Shown here: piece after piece, positions 1 through 7,275 of the stretch
Layout: every line of letters starts with the position of its first letter
Numbering within the stretch: position 1 is the stretch's first letter
NCBI GenBank assembly: GCA_046726015.1
Contig: JBKOZS010000127.1
Location: 1 to 19,416 of the forward strand
DNA: 19,416 bases
From: QHWT01 sp046726015
Lineage (GTDB): Bacteria; Acidobacteriota; Vicinamibacteria; Vicinamibacterales; 2-12-FULL-66-21
Reading direction: 5' to 3'
Notes under the pieces: generated by a model
What the model saw: the letters and a program-made list of their open reading frames with translations, nothing else
Databases searched by the model: none
What the model was told of the DNA's origin: nothing
Made by a program: the position numbers and the translations under genes

Positions 1-597
1 GGACTCGACGGCTTCGGCGTCCTTCATGCCCTCGGTCCCGAGAAAGTACCGCCGACCGTGTTCGTGACGGCGTTCGACGAGTACGCCCTTCGCGCATTCG
101 AAGTCGAGGCGGTAGACTACGTGTTGAAGCCGTTCGATGAGACGCGTTTTCTCGCGGCCTTCGATCGCGCGCGCAGGCGCATCGACGAGAGCCGGACGGC
201 GAAATGGGCGCGACGACTCCTCGCGGCCACGCCTGGCAGTGCGGGACACGCGCCGGCGGCTCAACTGCCGAGAATCGCCGTGCCGGTCGGCAACCGCGTG
301 ACGTTCGTGAACTTCGATGACATCGACTGGCTCCAGGCCGCCGATCAATACGTCATCCTGCACGTCGGCGCGAAAGAGTATTTGCTGCGTGAGTCGCTGC
401 AACGGCTCGCCGCGCGTCTCCCTCGTCAGCAGTTCGCCCAGATCCACCGGTCGCACGCGGTCAACGTTGCCAAGGTCCGCGAGATCGCGCGGCTGCCGAA
501 AGGCGATGCGCAGGTCACGCTGGCTGACGGCCGACAGTTGCGAATGAGCCGGCGATATCGCAAGGGACTGCGCGTTGCGCTCAACGCGGCGACCTGA
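1..597 (+). CDS. LytTR-family response regulator, 5'-truncated by the window edge
   Basis: The frame is open from base 1 and ends at TGA 595-597, so the N-terminus lies outside. The visible part begins GLDGFGVLHAL, which normally follows the phosphoacceptor Asp of a receiver domain by a few residues; that Asp is therefore just off the window. The conserved receiver Thr (in FVTAFDEYA) and Lys (in YVLKPF) are present. After a linker of about 35 residues comes a LytTR DNA-binding domain (IAVPVGNRVTFVNFDDIDWL ... QIHRSHAVNV ... LRMSRRYRKGL). Known role of the family: two-component transcriptional regulator that binds direct repeats upstream of its targets. The partner kinase is not in the window. 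The next gene starts 108 bp downstream on the same strand, so a link to it is possible but not shown. Confidence 0.93.
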   Translation, partial: GLDGFGVLHALGPEKVPPTVFVTAFDEYALRAFEVEAVDYVLKPFDETRFLAAFDRARRRIDESRTAKWARRLLAATPGSAGHAPAAQLPRIAVPVGNRVTFVNFDDIDWLQAADQYVILHVGAKEYLLRESLQRLAARLPRQQFAQIHRSHAVNVAKVREIARLPKGDAQVTLADGRQLRMSRRYRKGLRVALNAAT

Positions 598-692
598 CGC
601 TACTGCCGCGTGGTCGTCCCTCTCACTCATCGACAGGCTCCGCTCACAACAACGGCGAAGCGCCGCTGTCGCGCGGATCGTACCGTCGCGGC

Positions 693-698
693 AGGAGG
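693..698 (+). promoter_or_regulatory. Strong ribosome binding site (AGGAGG)
   Basis: A consensus Shine-Dalgarno AGGAGG lies 7 bases before ATG 706. It fixes the start of the secreted TPR-like protein at 706 rather than at the upstream in-frame codon at 610. The 95 bp before it (598-692) contain only a weak GC-rich 5-bp stem (653-657 with 661-665) and no clear promoter or T-tract. Confidence 0.8.
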
Positions 699-705
699 CA
701 CACCA

Positions 706-1491
706 ATGAGCACTCGCCTTCGCGCGGCGCTCGTCACCACGCTACTGCTGGCCTTCCCGGTCACGGAGGCGGCAAGCCAGCGCGCGGTCGTCATCGAAGC
801 GCGCAACCTCGCGTATGACGCCAACTACCGGAACGACCAGGCCGGCCTCCGGGCTGCGATCGCCGCGCTCGAGACGCTGGCGCCGAACCGGGATGAGGGA
901 ACCTACGCACACTACTACCTGTCATGGGCGTATTGGGCGCTCGCGGCATCGCAGGTGCTGGCGAAGGATGTGCCTGCGGCCCTCGAGTCCGCAGGTCATG
1001 CTGTCGAGCACGCGCGTGCGGCACTGGCGGCCAGCGACAACGATCCCGAGTTTTACACGGCGCTGGCGAACGCGCTGATTGTGGTTGCCGTGCTGGACCC
1101 GTCACAGTTCCACGCGGTCGCGAAAGAACTGCGCATCGTCCGGCGCAAGGCGCTGGCACTCGGCCCCTACAATCCGCGGACCGTGCTGATGGACGCGGGC
1201 ATGCTCTTCCACAATCCGCCAGAGGTAGGGGGCGGCAAGGAGAAAGGGCTGCTACGGTGGAAAGAGGCGTTGGTGCTGTTCGAATCGGAGGCGAACCTGA
1301 AGAGCGCTGATCCGATCGCACCGCAATGGGGCCAGGCGCTTGCGTATGGGTGGATGGCCGAGTTGTACCTCCAAATGGATCCTCCGCAGGTCGAGAATGC
1401 GCGGCGCGCGGCGCAGACCGCCCTGCAGATGCGGCCGGACTTCTGGTATGTGCGCGACCAGGTCATGCCGCGGCTCCGTTCCGTGGAATGA
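706..1491 (+). CDS. Secreted TPR-like helical-repeat protein
   Basis: 261 residues starting at an ATG with an excellent RBS. The N-terminus (MSTRLRAALVTTLLLAFPVTEA then ASQ) is a typical Sec signal peptide with a likely cleavage near Ala-Ser-Gln at about residues 22-25, so the product is exported. The rest is helical and Ala-rich with TPR-like spacing: a first pair around residues 30-75 (ARNLAYDANY ... YAHYYLSWAYWALAAS), others around 80-150, and a last one near the C-terminus (ENARRAAQTALQMRPDFWYVRD). No catalytic motif is visible. TPR proteins usually bind other proteins; no partner can be named. It lies downstream of the LytTR regulator and 45 bp before the P1 peptidase start on the same strand, so it may share transcription with either. 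Confidence 0.8.
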   Translation: MSTRLRAALVTTLLLAFPVTEAASQRAVVIEARNLAYDANYRNDQAGLRAAIAALETLAPNRDEGTYAHYYLSWAYWALAASQVLAKDVPAALESAGHAVEHARAALAASDNDPEFYTALANALIVVAVLDPSQFHAVAKELRIVRRKALALGPYNPRTVLMDAGMLFHNPPEVGGGKEKGLLRWKEALVLFESEANLKSADPIAPQWGQALAYGWMAELYLQMDPPQVENARRAAQTALQMRPDFWYVRDQVMPRLRSVE

Positions 1492-1536
1492 TGGACAGAG
1501 CTTCTAACGTTTGTGAAGCTGGAAAACGGATCGCCC

Positions 1537-3345
1537 GTGACGAACCGGCTTTCAATTGTTTGGTTCGTGGGTTGCTCGGCCGCCGCGCTGACGACGTTGT
1601 CGCTCCCATCGTCCGCTCAACGTGCGGCCGCGCCTCGAAATACAACGCTGACGGCGGTGCCCGGCGTTCGTGTTGGCCATCACACGCTCGCAGGACGGCC
1701 GACAGGCTGCACGGCCATCCTCTTCGAGCCTGCCGTGATTGCGGGGGTTGATGTTCGGGGTGGCGCTCCAGCCACGCTGCGCACAGCCGACCTGGATCCC
1801 TCGACATCGAGGAAGATCGATGCGCTGTCTCTTGCTGGCGGCAGCGCGTTTGGCCTTAGCGCCGCATCGGGAATTGTGCGATACCTCGACGAACGCATTG
1901 CCACGCCAACCCCGCGCGGCGCGCCCGCGATTCCGGTCGTGCCGTCAGCCGTGTTGATTGACCTGGCCGTGGGCGACAACCCGAAGATTCGTCCGGACGC
2001 CGAATGCGGATACGAAGCGGCACGTGCCGCAACGGGCCGACCCGTGACCCAGGGCAGCGTCGGTGCCGGTACCGGAGCGACCGTGGGCAAGAGCGCCGGC
2101 TATGGCCGTGCGATGAAAGGTGGCGTCGGCAGCGCTGCCCGCATCTTTCCTGACGGTGTGATTGTTGCGGCGCTTGTTGCCGTGAACGCGTATGGCGACG
2201 TCATCGATCCCGCGACTGGTAAGGTGCTTGCCGGTGTTCGGACACCTGACGGCCAGGCTCTTGCTGATGCCCGCCTCCTGCTCCGCAACGGCATCCCCAC
2301 TCGCCTTTCCACCGAAGGCAACAGCACGCTTGGTGTCGTGGCCACAAATGCCGCACTGACGGCGGTCCAGGCGACGCTGATCGCCCGCATGGCGCACGAC
2401 GGATTTGGCCGATCGATTTCACCGATACACACGCCGTTCGACGGTGACACGATCTTCGCGATCTCGACGGCGCGTCATCGTCGCGATATCGACGCGGGAC
2501 GCCTGGGCAGCATCGCGGCGGACGTCGTGGCGGACGCGATTGTGAACGCAGTCAGGAATGCGACAAGCGTTCCCGGCTATCCGGCGATGCGCGATATGCG
2601 GTGGCCGTCAGCTCAGATCGACCGCCATCATGTTCTTCCGATCGCGGATGTAGAGCCGCGTCCCGACCAGCACCGGCGGGGTCCACGACAGGTTCGTCAG
2701 GAGCGGCGCCTGCGCCGAGATCTTGAAACCTTCGGTCGACGGGTGCGCGATCATCAGGTTCCCGTCCTGATCGAGCGTGATCAACTTGTGGTCCGCCCAC
2801 ACGAAGGTGGCCTTCTGGATGCTGCGCTGCTGCCAGTGGATCTTCCCGGTGCGAGCGTCCACGGCGCTGAGAATCGCCTGGCTGCCCTTGCCGCCGCTCG
2901 AGAAGTAAATGGTGTCGCCTATCCGCATCGCGTTGCCGTGATGCAGTCGGAGTCGCGGCGAACTCCACAATTCGGTGGCTGTCGTCTGCTGACCGTTTCG
3001 CTTCAACTCAACCACTTTCGACCCGGCGTCGTATTCCGAGGATACGAAGAGCAAGTTGCCGGGGCCCCAGACCGGCGTCGCAACCGCGATGGAATAATTC
3101 GCTTTGAATGGCACCTGCCACTGCGGGTCGCCGTTGTGCGGATTCACCGCCAGCACCGCGCCGTCCAGTACCGCCACGAGTTGTTCGAGTCCGTCGACGT
3201 TGATGAGGAGTGGGGACGAGTAGACATTGCCGAAATCGTTCCTCGACCAGGCAACCTTGCCGGTGGCCTGCTGAAACGCCATCAATGCCTTGTTCCGCCC
3301 GCCGACCGGAACGATCACGAAGTCGCGAAACGCGATCGGGCTTGA
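1537..3345 (+). CDS. P1-family (DmpA/NylC-like) Ntn peptidase with an abnormal C-terminal read-through
   Basis: The recognisable enzyme covers 1537 to about 2604 (roughly 356 residues). GTG 1537 gives a clean signal peptide (MTNRLSIVWFVGCSAAAL ... SSAQ); an upstream GTG at 1513 is also possible. Family hallmarks are LTAVPGVRVGHHT near the mature N-terminus, DALSLAGGSAFGLSAASG, VTQGSVGAGTGATVGKS, GGVGSA and EGNSTLGVVATNA. In this family (DmpA, BapA, NylC) the precursor self-cleaves before a Ser/Thr that becomes the nucleophile; here Asn262-Ser263 (codons at 2320 and 2323) is the expected site. Family substrates include N-terminal amino acid amides, beta-peptides and amide oligomers. The domain ends with the usual VPGYPAMRD, but no stop follows: the frame stays open to 3345, 738 bp antisense to the propeller gene. 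The Arg-rich tail looks like non-coding antisense, so the stop has probably been lost by mutation or sequence error. Confidence 0.82.
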   Translation: MTNRLSIVWFVGCSAAALTTLSLPSSAQRAAAPRNTTLTAVPGVRVGHHTLAGRPTGCTAILFEPAVIAGVDVRGGAPATLRTADLDPSTSRKIDALSLAGGSAFGLSAASGIVRYLDERIATPTPRGAPAIPVVPSAVLIDLAVGDNPKIRPDAECGYEAARAATGRPVTQGSVGAGTGATVGKSAGYGRAMKGGVGSAARIFPDGVIVAALVAVNAYGDVIDPATGKVLAGVRTPDGQALADARLLLRNGIPTRLSTEGNSTLGVVATNAALTAVQATLIARMAHDGFGRSISPIHTPFDGDTIFAISTARHRRDIDAGRLGSIAADVVADAIVNAVRNATSVPGYPAMRDMRWPSAQIDRHHVLPIADVEPRPDQHRRGPRQVRQERRLRRDLETFGRRVRDHQVPVLIERDQLVVRPHEGGLLDAALLPVDLPGASVHGAENRLAALAAAREVNGVAYPHRVAVMQSESRRTPQFGGCRLLTVSLQLNHFRPGVVFRGYEEQVAGAPDRRRNRDGIIRFEWHLPLRVAVVRIHRQHRAVQYRHELFESVDVDEEWGRVDIAEIVPRPGNLAGGLLKRHQCLVPPADRNDHEVAKRDRA

Positions 3346-3867
3346 CGCGTAGCCGTACATCAAGCGCGAACCCTGGTGACCGCTCCAGAGTTCCTGCGTC
3401 CACAGCAGCTTGCCGGTCTTCTTGTCGAGACACTGGAGCCGGCCGGCCACGCCGGCGGTGAAGACCTTGTCGCCAACGACGAGCGGGGTCGCGTATGGGC
3501 CGTTCCCCATTTCAGGCGCATCGCTGTGGAACGTCATGGGATTCGACTGTTCCCAGAGCGTTTTGCCAGTTTCGGTGTTGGCCGCAAGCACGACCTCTTC
3601 GCGCGGCTTGCCATACATGGTGTAGAGCACAGGGCCTTCGACTGACGGCGACGAGTAGCCCTCGCCCAGGGGCCGCTTCCAGACGACGCGAGGGCCTGAG
3701 GCCGGCCAGGTGTCGCGCAAGCCGCTGGCTTCGGTTTGGAAATTCCGATGTGGACCGCCCCATTGCGTCCACGGGATGCCTCGCGGGCCGCTCTGGACTT
3801 CCGCCAGTGCTGTCCGGGCGACTACCGGCGCGCTCAGCGCGATCGTCAGGAAGGTTCGTCGATCCAT
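2608..3867 (-). CDS. Tat-exported PQQ-like beta-propeller protein
   Basis: 419 residues. ATG 3867 is preceded by AAGGGG at a spacing of about 7, and the protein then starts MDRRTFLTIALSAPVVARTA, a twin-arginine (RRxFL) export signal, so the folded protein is likely periplasmic. An upstream in-frame TTG (3888) would spoil the signal. The mature part has repeated beta-propeller blades with the TGKxxW signature: TGKTLWE, TGKLLWT, TGKVAWS, NGDPQWQ and TGKIHWQ, with WTQWGGPHRNF near the start, the common opening of secreted PQQ-binding-like proteins. No quinoprotein dehydrogenase catalytic core or heme motif is seen, so it may bind no cofactor. The size is normal for the family. Its 3' half lies antisense to the read-through tail of the P1 peptidase, and its 5' end is divergent from the MetE-like gene. 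Confidence 0.88.
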   Translation of the reverse strand: MDRRTFLTIALSAPVVARTALAEVQSGPRGIPWTQWGGPHRNFQTEASGLRDTWPASGPRVVWKRPLGEGYSSPSVEGPVLYTMYGKPREEVVLAANTETGKTLWEQSNPMTFHSDAPEMGNGPYATPLVVGDKVFTAGVAGRLQCLDKKTGKLLWTQELWSGHQGSRLMYGYASSPIAFRDFVIVPVGGRNKALMAFQQATGKVAWSRNDFGNVYSSPLLINVDGLEQLVAVLDGAVLAVNPHNGDPQWQVPFKANYSIAVATPVWGPGNLLFVSSEYDAGSKVVELKRNGQQTTATELWSSPRLRLHHGNAMRIGDTIYFSSGGKGSQAILSAVDARTGKIHWQQRSIQKATFVWADHKLITLDQDGNLMIAHPSTEGFKISAQAPLLTNLSWTPPVLVGTRLYIRDRKNMMAVDLS

Positions 3868-4081
3868 GTCGAAGCCCCTTTCGACCAAGTCAACCGGCGA
3901 ACGGCTACAAACGTTGTGCCGATCGATGTAAGGCCAAACAAGCGTTTAGACACCGATCGGGCGGCGGATGGACTGTCCGGTATCGGAAATACCTGTGCGC
4001 GGACGAACAAACGCACGCCCGCCTTCGCCGCTGAGATTAACCCGCGGCTTCGGCGAGGCAGGGTATGTTGAAGTGGACGAC
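3868..4081. promoter_or_regulatory. Divergent intergenic region between the propeller and MetE-like genes
   Basis: This 214-bp stretch separates two genes that read outward, so it must carry promoters for both unless transcription enters from outside. It is less GC-rich than its surroundings at 3900-3960. The only compact symmetric element is the inverted repeat at 3979-3993. I could not assign -35/-10 boxes with confidence. The open frame from 3968 into the MetE-like gene has no family-like sequence before 4082. Confidence 0.5.
3979..3993. repeat. Short inverted repeat GGTAT-N5-ATACC
   Basis: A perfect 5-bp inverted repeat with a 5-bp centre (GGTATCGGAAATACC) lies 89 bp before the MetE-like start. 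Its geometry suits a dimeric regulator operator, but a match this short may occur by chance, and no regulator gene is nearby. Confidence 0.3.
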
Positions 4082-5191
4082 ATGATCCCGCGAAGCGATG
4101 TCATAGGAAGCCTGCTGCGTCCTTCGTCGCTGCTCGACGCGCGCGCCGCGCTCGAACGCGGCGACCTTGCGCCGGCCGCCTACAAGCAGATCGAGGATCG
4201 CGCGGTCGACGAGGCCGTGAGGCTGCAGGAACGCGCCGGCCTTGCGGTGTTGACTGACGGCGAGATGCGTCGTTATGCGTTCTACGGGCACCTCGTCGAG
4301 TCACTCGAGGGCTTCGACAAGTTCGCCGGCTGGTCGATCGCGTTTCGCGACGACGAGGGACACGAGACCACGCTGCGCCGGCCTGTTGTCGTCGAGAAGC
4401 TGAAATGGCGCCGGCAGATGAGCGTCGAGGAGTTTACGTATCTGCGCGGGCGTACAACGGTGCCGGTCAAAGTGACATTGATCAGCGCGCAACAGGCGGC
4501 CGCATACTACGATCCCGAGAAGTCCCGCGGCGCCTATCCAACACGCGACGCATATCTTGCAGACCTGGTGGACTTCACACGACGAGAGATTGCCGAGCTG
4601 CGCCGCCTTGGATGCACCTACGTGCAGATCGATGCGCCCCAGTACGCGGCCCTCCTGGACGACAAGATTCGCGAGGGTTACCGTCAGCGCGGCAGCGACC
4701 CCGACCGCATGATCGACGCGTCAGTGGAACTGGACAACGCGATCATTGCGAATCACCCAGGCGTGACGTTCGGGATCCACATCTGTCGCGGCAATTACCA
4801 GAGCATGTTCTACGCGTCAGGCGGCTACGACCGCATTGCCGCGCAGGTCTTCGGGCGGTCCGCGTTCCATCGCTTCCTGCTGGAGTACGACGACGAGCGG
4901 TCGGGCACGTTCGAACCGCTTCGGCACCTCCCCGACGACCGCATTGTCGTCCTGGGCCTGGTGAGTTCGAAGCGGCCGGCAATGGAACCGATCGAGTACT
5001 TGCGGGCACGCATCAACGAGGCGTCGTGTGTCGTGCCGCTCGAGCGGCTCGCGATCAGCCCGCAGTGCGGGTTTGCGTCGACACACGAAGGAAATCGGAT
5101 CTCGCCGGACGATCAACGGCGGAAATTGGAGCTGGTTGCCAGGACGGCGGGCGAAGTATGGGGACAGTCGGGGAAAGTCCCGAGTCCTTAG
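4082..5191 (+). CDS. MetE C-terminal-like zinc-dependent methyltransferase (UROD/MetE-like)
   Basis: 369 residues from ATG 4082 (GTG 4073 is an alternative; neither has a strong RBS). The protein opens IPRSDVIGSLLRPSSLL, as in the catalytic C-terminal half of cobalamin-independent methionine synthase; the N-terminal half of true MetE (about 750 residues) is absent. All four MetE zinc ligands can be placed: His233 and Cys235 (GIHICRG), Glu268 (LLEYDD) and Cys329 (SPQCGF). The Glu-Cys spacing of 61 equals that of E. coli MetE. A thiol substrate is thus expected to be activated by zinc. Relatives act as core methionine synthases or, as with epoxyalkane:coenzyme M transferase, on other thiols and alkyl donors, so the substrate is open. 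The gene ends tail-to-tail with pobA, the stops overlapping (TAG at 5189-5191 against TAA at 5190-5188). Confidence 0.82.
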   Translation: MIPRSDVIGSLLRPSSLLDARAALERGDLAPAAYKQIEDRAVDEAVRLQERAGLAVLTDGEMRRYAFYGHLVESLEGFDKFAGWSIAFRDDEGHETTLRRPVVVEKLKWRRQMSVEEFTYLRGRTTVPVKVTLISAQQAAAYYDPEKSRGAYPTRDAYLADLVDFTRREIAELRRLGCTYVQIDAPQYAALLDDKIREGYRQRGSDPDRMIDASVELDNAIIANHPGVTFGIHICRGNYQSMFYASGGYDRIAAQVFGRSAFHRFLLEYDDERSGTFEPLRHLPDDRIVVLGLVSSKRPAMEPIEYLRARINEASCVVPLERLAISPQCGFASTHEGNRISPDDQRRKLELVARTAGEVWGQSGKVPSP

Positions 5192-6372
5192 TCGAACGGT
5201 GTGCCAGCATAACTCTCTGCCAGGCTCGCCATCGCGGCACGCGAGCTGACAAGGTATTCGAGCTCCGCAAGCTGCCGGCGATGATCGAATGGATTGTCGC
5301 TGTCGGAGCGGTGCAGCATCGACGTCATCCACCACGAAAACCGTTGTGCGCGCCAGGTGCGCTGCAGCCCTTGCTCCGAGTACGCGTCGAGCCCCGCCTC
5401 CGTGCCCCGTTCGTAGAATGCCTCCAGTGCCGCCGCCAGGCGCCTGACATCAGCCATCGCGAGATTGAGGCCCTTCGCGCCGGTCGGGGGGACGATGTGC
5501 GCGGCATCTCCCGCCAGGAACAGCCGGTGATAACGCATCGGGTCGGCAACGAAGCTTCGCATGGGTGTCACGCCCCGCTGCGTGATGGGTCCCTCGTTCG
5601 GATGCCAGCCATCGTCGGTGCCCAGGCGCTGCCGCAACTCAGACCAGATCCGCTCGTCCGTCCAGGCGTCGACGTCTTCATCCGGGGCGCACTGCAGATA
5701 CAAGCGGGTCACCCGCGGAGAGCGCATGCTGAACAGTGCGAAGCCGCGCTCGTGGAGACTGTAGACCAGTTCGTCGGACGACGGCGGCGCGTTGGCCAGG
5801 ACGCCGAGCCAGCCGAACGGGTAGGTCCGTTCGTAGATGCGCAGATGCGTCGAGGGGATCGACGGACGGCAAATCCCGTGAAACCCATCGCAGCCGGCAA
5901 TGAAATCGCACGCCAGCTCGCGCGGCGTGCCATCCCGTTCGCGAAAGGTGACGCGCGGCTGCACTGAGTCGAGCGCGTTCACTTTGACATCGGATGCCTC
6001 GAACAGCAGCGGCCTGCCAGTCGCGATCCGCGCATCGATCAGGTCGCGGACCACTTCGTTCTGGCCGTAAATGGTGATGCTGCGGCCGCCGGTCAGCTCC
6101 TCGAAATCGATCCGATGCCGCCGTCCGTTGAATGCGATGTAGACGCCGCCGTGACGCATCCCTTCGCGCGCCAGCCGCGCGCCAACGCCGGCATCCGTCA
6201 GCAGATCGACGCTGCCCTGCTCGAGGACACCGGCGCGCACGCGTTCGATCACGTGCTCCTGCGAGCGGTTTTCCACGATGACCGAATCGATCCCGCTCGC
6301 ATGCAACAGGTGCCCGAGCATCAGTCCCGCGGGTCCCGCACCCACAATCCCGACCTGCGTGCGCGTGATCAT
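5188..6372 (-). CDS. pobA: 4-hydroxybenzoate 3-monooxygenase
   Basis: 394 residues, the same length as the classic Pseudomonas enzyme. This FAD- and NAD(P)H-dependent cytosolic hydroxylase converts 4-hydroxybenzoate to protocatechuate. Visible motifs: the FAD GAGPAG loop (residues 11-16), the CDGFHG 'DG' motif (161-166) and the FLAGDAAHIVPPTGAKGLN ribityl-binding motif (285-303). Substrate-site residues known from P. fluorescens PHBH appear with a constant +3 offset: Tyr204, Ser215, Arg217, Tyr225, Pro296 and Tyr388 (Tyr201, Ser212, Arg214, Tyr222, Pro293, Tyr385 in PHBH). This strongly supports 4-hydroxybenzoate rather than another phenol. The gene is divergent from the pca operon with 29 bp between the starts, so it supplies that operon's substrate. 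Confidence 0.97.
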   Translation of the reverse strand: MITRTQVGIVGAGPAGLMLGHLLHASGIDSVIVENRSQEHVIERVRAGVLEQGSVDLLTDAGVGARLAREGMRHGGVYIAFNGRRHRIDFEELTGGRSITIYGQNEVVRDLIDARIATGRPLLFEASDVKVNALDSVQPRVTFRERDGTPRELACDFIAGCDGFHGICRPSIPSTHLRIYERTYPFGWLGVLANAPPSSDELVYSLHERGFALFSMRSPRVTRLYLQCAPDEDVDAWTDERIWSELRQRLGTDDGWHPNEGPITQRGVTPMRSFVADPMRYHRLFLAGDAAHIVPPTGAKGLNLAMADVRRLAAALEAFYERGTEAGLDAYSEQGLQRTWRAQRFSWWMTSMLHRSDSDNPFDHRRQLAELEYLVSSRAAMASLAESYAGTPFD

Positions 6373-6401
6373 CGTGCAGATACGATTATCATGGGAGCGC
6401 G
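6373..6401. promoter_or_regulatory. 29-bp divergent spacer between pobA and the pca operon
   Basis: The two start codons are only 29 bp apart. The spacer holds a GGGAG ribosome binding site (6393-6397) for the CoA-transferase gene and an AT-rich patch (ATACGATTATCAT, 6380-6392). It is too short for two complete non-overlapping promoters plus an operator, so promoter elements must overlap or lie inside the coding regions. Confidence 0.5.
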
Positions 6402-7265
6402 ATGAGCGAGTTCCTCCGCCTCGGCGACGCGATCTCCCGCCTGGTGCACCGGGGCGACATTGTCGCGCTCGAGGGTTTTACGCACCTGATTCCGTTTGCT
6501 GCCGGGCACGAGATCATTCGTCAAGACATTCGCGACCTGACGCTGATCAGAATGACGCCGGACTTGCTGTACGACCAGATGATCGGCAGCGGGTGCGCGC
6601 GCAAGTTGATCTTTTCGTGGGGAGGAAACCCCGGCGTTGGGTCGCTGCACCGCCTGCGCGATGCGATCGAGAAGGGATGGCCGCATCCGCTCGACATCGA
6701 AGAGCATACGCACGCCGGCCTCGCCCACGCGTATGCCGCCGGCGCGGCCGGCATGCCCTGCGCGATTCTGCGAGGCTACCGCGGAACCGATCTGCCGAGC
6801 GTCAATGCCAACATCAAGTCGGTGGTCTGCCCGTTTACGGGAGAGCAGCTGGCAGCAGTGGCCGCGATCCGGCCCGATGTGACGATCGTGCATGCGCAGC
6901 AGGCGGACCGTGACGGCAACGTCCTCGTCGAGGGAATCGTTGGCGTGCAGAAGGAGGCAGTCCTCGCCGCAAGGCGATCGATCGTGACGGTCGAGGAACA
7001 GGTCGAGCACTTCGAGGCAACCGGACGCAATACCGTGATTCTGCCCTCGTGGACGATCGATGCCATCGTCACGGTTCCGGGGGGCGCGCATCCATCGTAT
7101 GCCCACGGCTACTACGCCCGCGACAATGCCTTCTATTCCGCGTGGGACGAGATCTCGCGCGACCGTGAGACGTTCCAGGCGTGGATGCGTGAGCATGTGC
7201 TCGGCGAACGGCCCGACGCGTTTCGCGAGCGCGCGTATGCGGCCACGCCGGGTAGCGGACAATGA
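6402..7265 (+). CDS. pcaI: 3-oxoadipate CoA-transferase alpha subunit (CatI/GctA type)
   Basis: 287 residues, first gene of the + strand operon. With the next gene it forms a heteromeric class I CoA-transferase; by context it moves CoA from succinyl-CoA to 3-oxoadipate. Visible sequence: GDIVALEGFTHLIPFAAGHEIIR near the N-terminus, LIFSWGGNPGVGSLHRLRDA around residue 70, and LRGYRGTDLP. This pattern and the length follow the glutaconate-CoA-transferase-like CatI subgroup rather than the shorter (about 230 residue) PcaI of Pseudomonas putida. The alpha subunit carries no catalytic Glu; that sits in the beta subunit. Function therefore rests on context: it is fused into a pca operon. Glutaconate or another dicarboxylate is the alternative substrate by sequence alone. 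Confidence 0.87.
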   Translation: MSEFLRLGDAISRLVHRGDIVALEGFTHLIPFAAGHEIIRQDIRDLTLIRMTPDLLYDQMIGSGCARKLIFSWGGNPGVGSLHRLRDAIEKGWPHPLDIEEHTHAGLAHAYAAGAAGMPCAILRGYRGTDLPSVNANIKSVVCPFTGEQLAAVAAIRPDVTIVHAQQADRDGNVLVEGIVGVQKEAVLAARRSIVTVEEQVEHFEATGRNTVILPSWTIDAIVTVPGGAHPSYAHGYYARDNAFYSAWDEISRDRETFQAWMREHVLGERPDAFRERAYAATPGSGQ

Positions 7266-7275
7266 CGAGCCAGCG

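Noticed and set aside
653..665. Small hairpin CGGCG-AAG-CGCCG after the LytTR gene
   Set aside because: Only a 5-bp stem with no T-tract, so it cannot be called a terminator.
4405..5967. Long plus-strand open frame (520 codons) across the MetE-like gene and pobA
   Set aside because: It covers another frame of the MetE-like gene and the antisense of pobA, both with full catalytic motifs; the translation is Arg/His/Ala-rich and has no family features. Typical of high-GC DNA.
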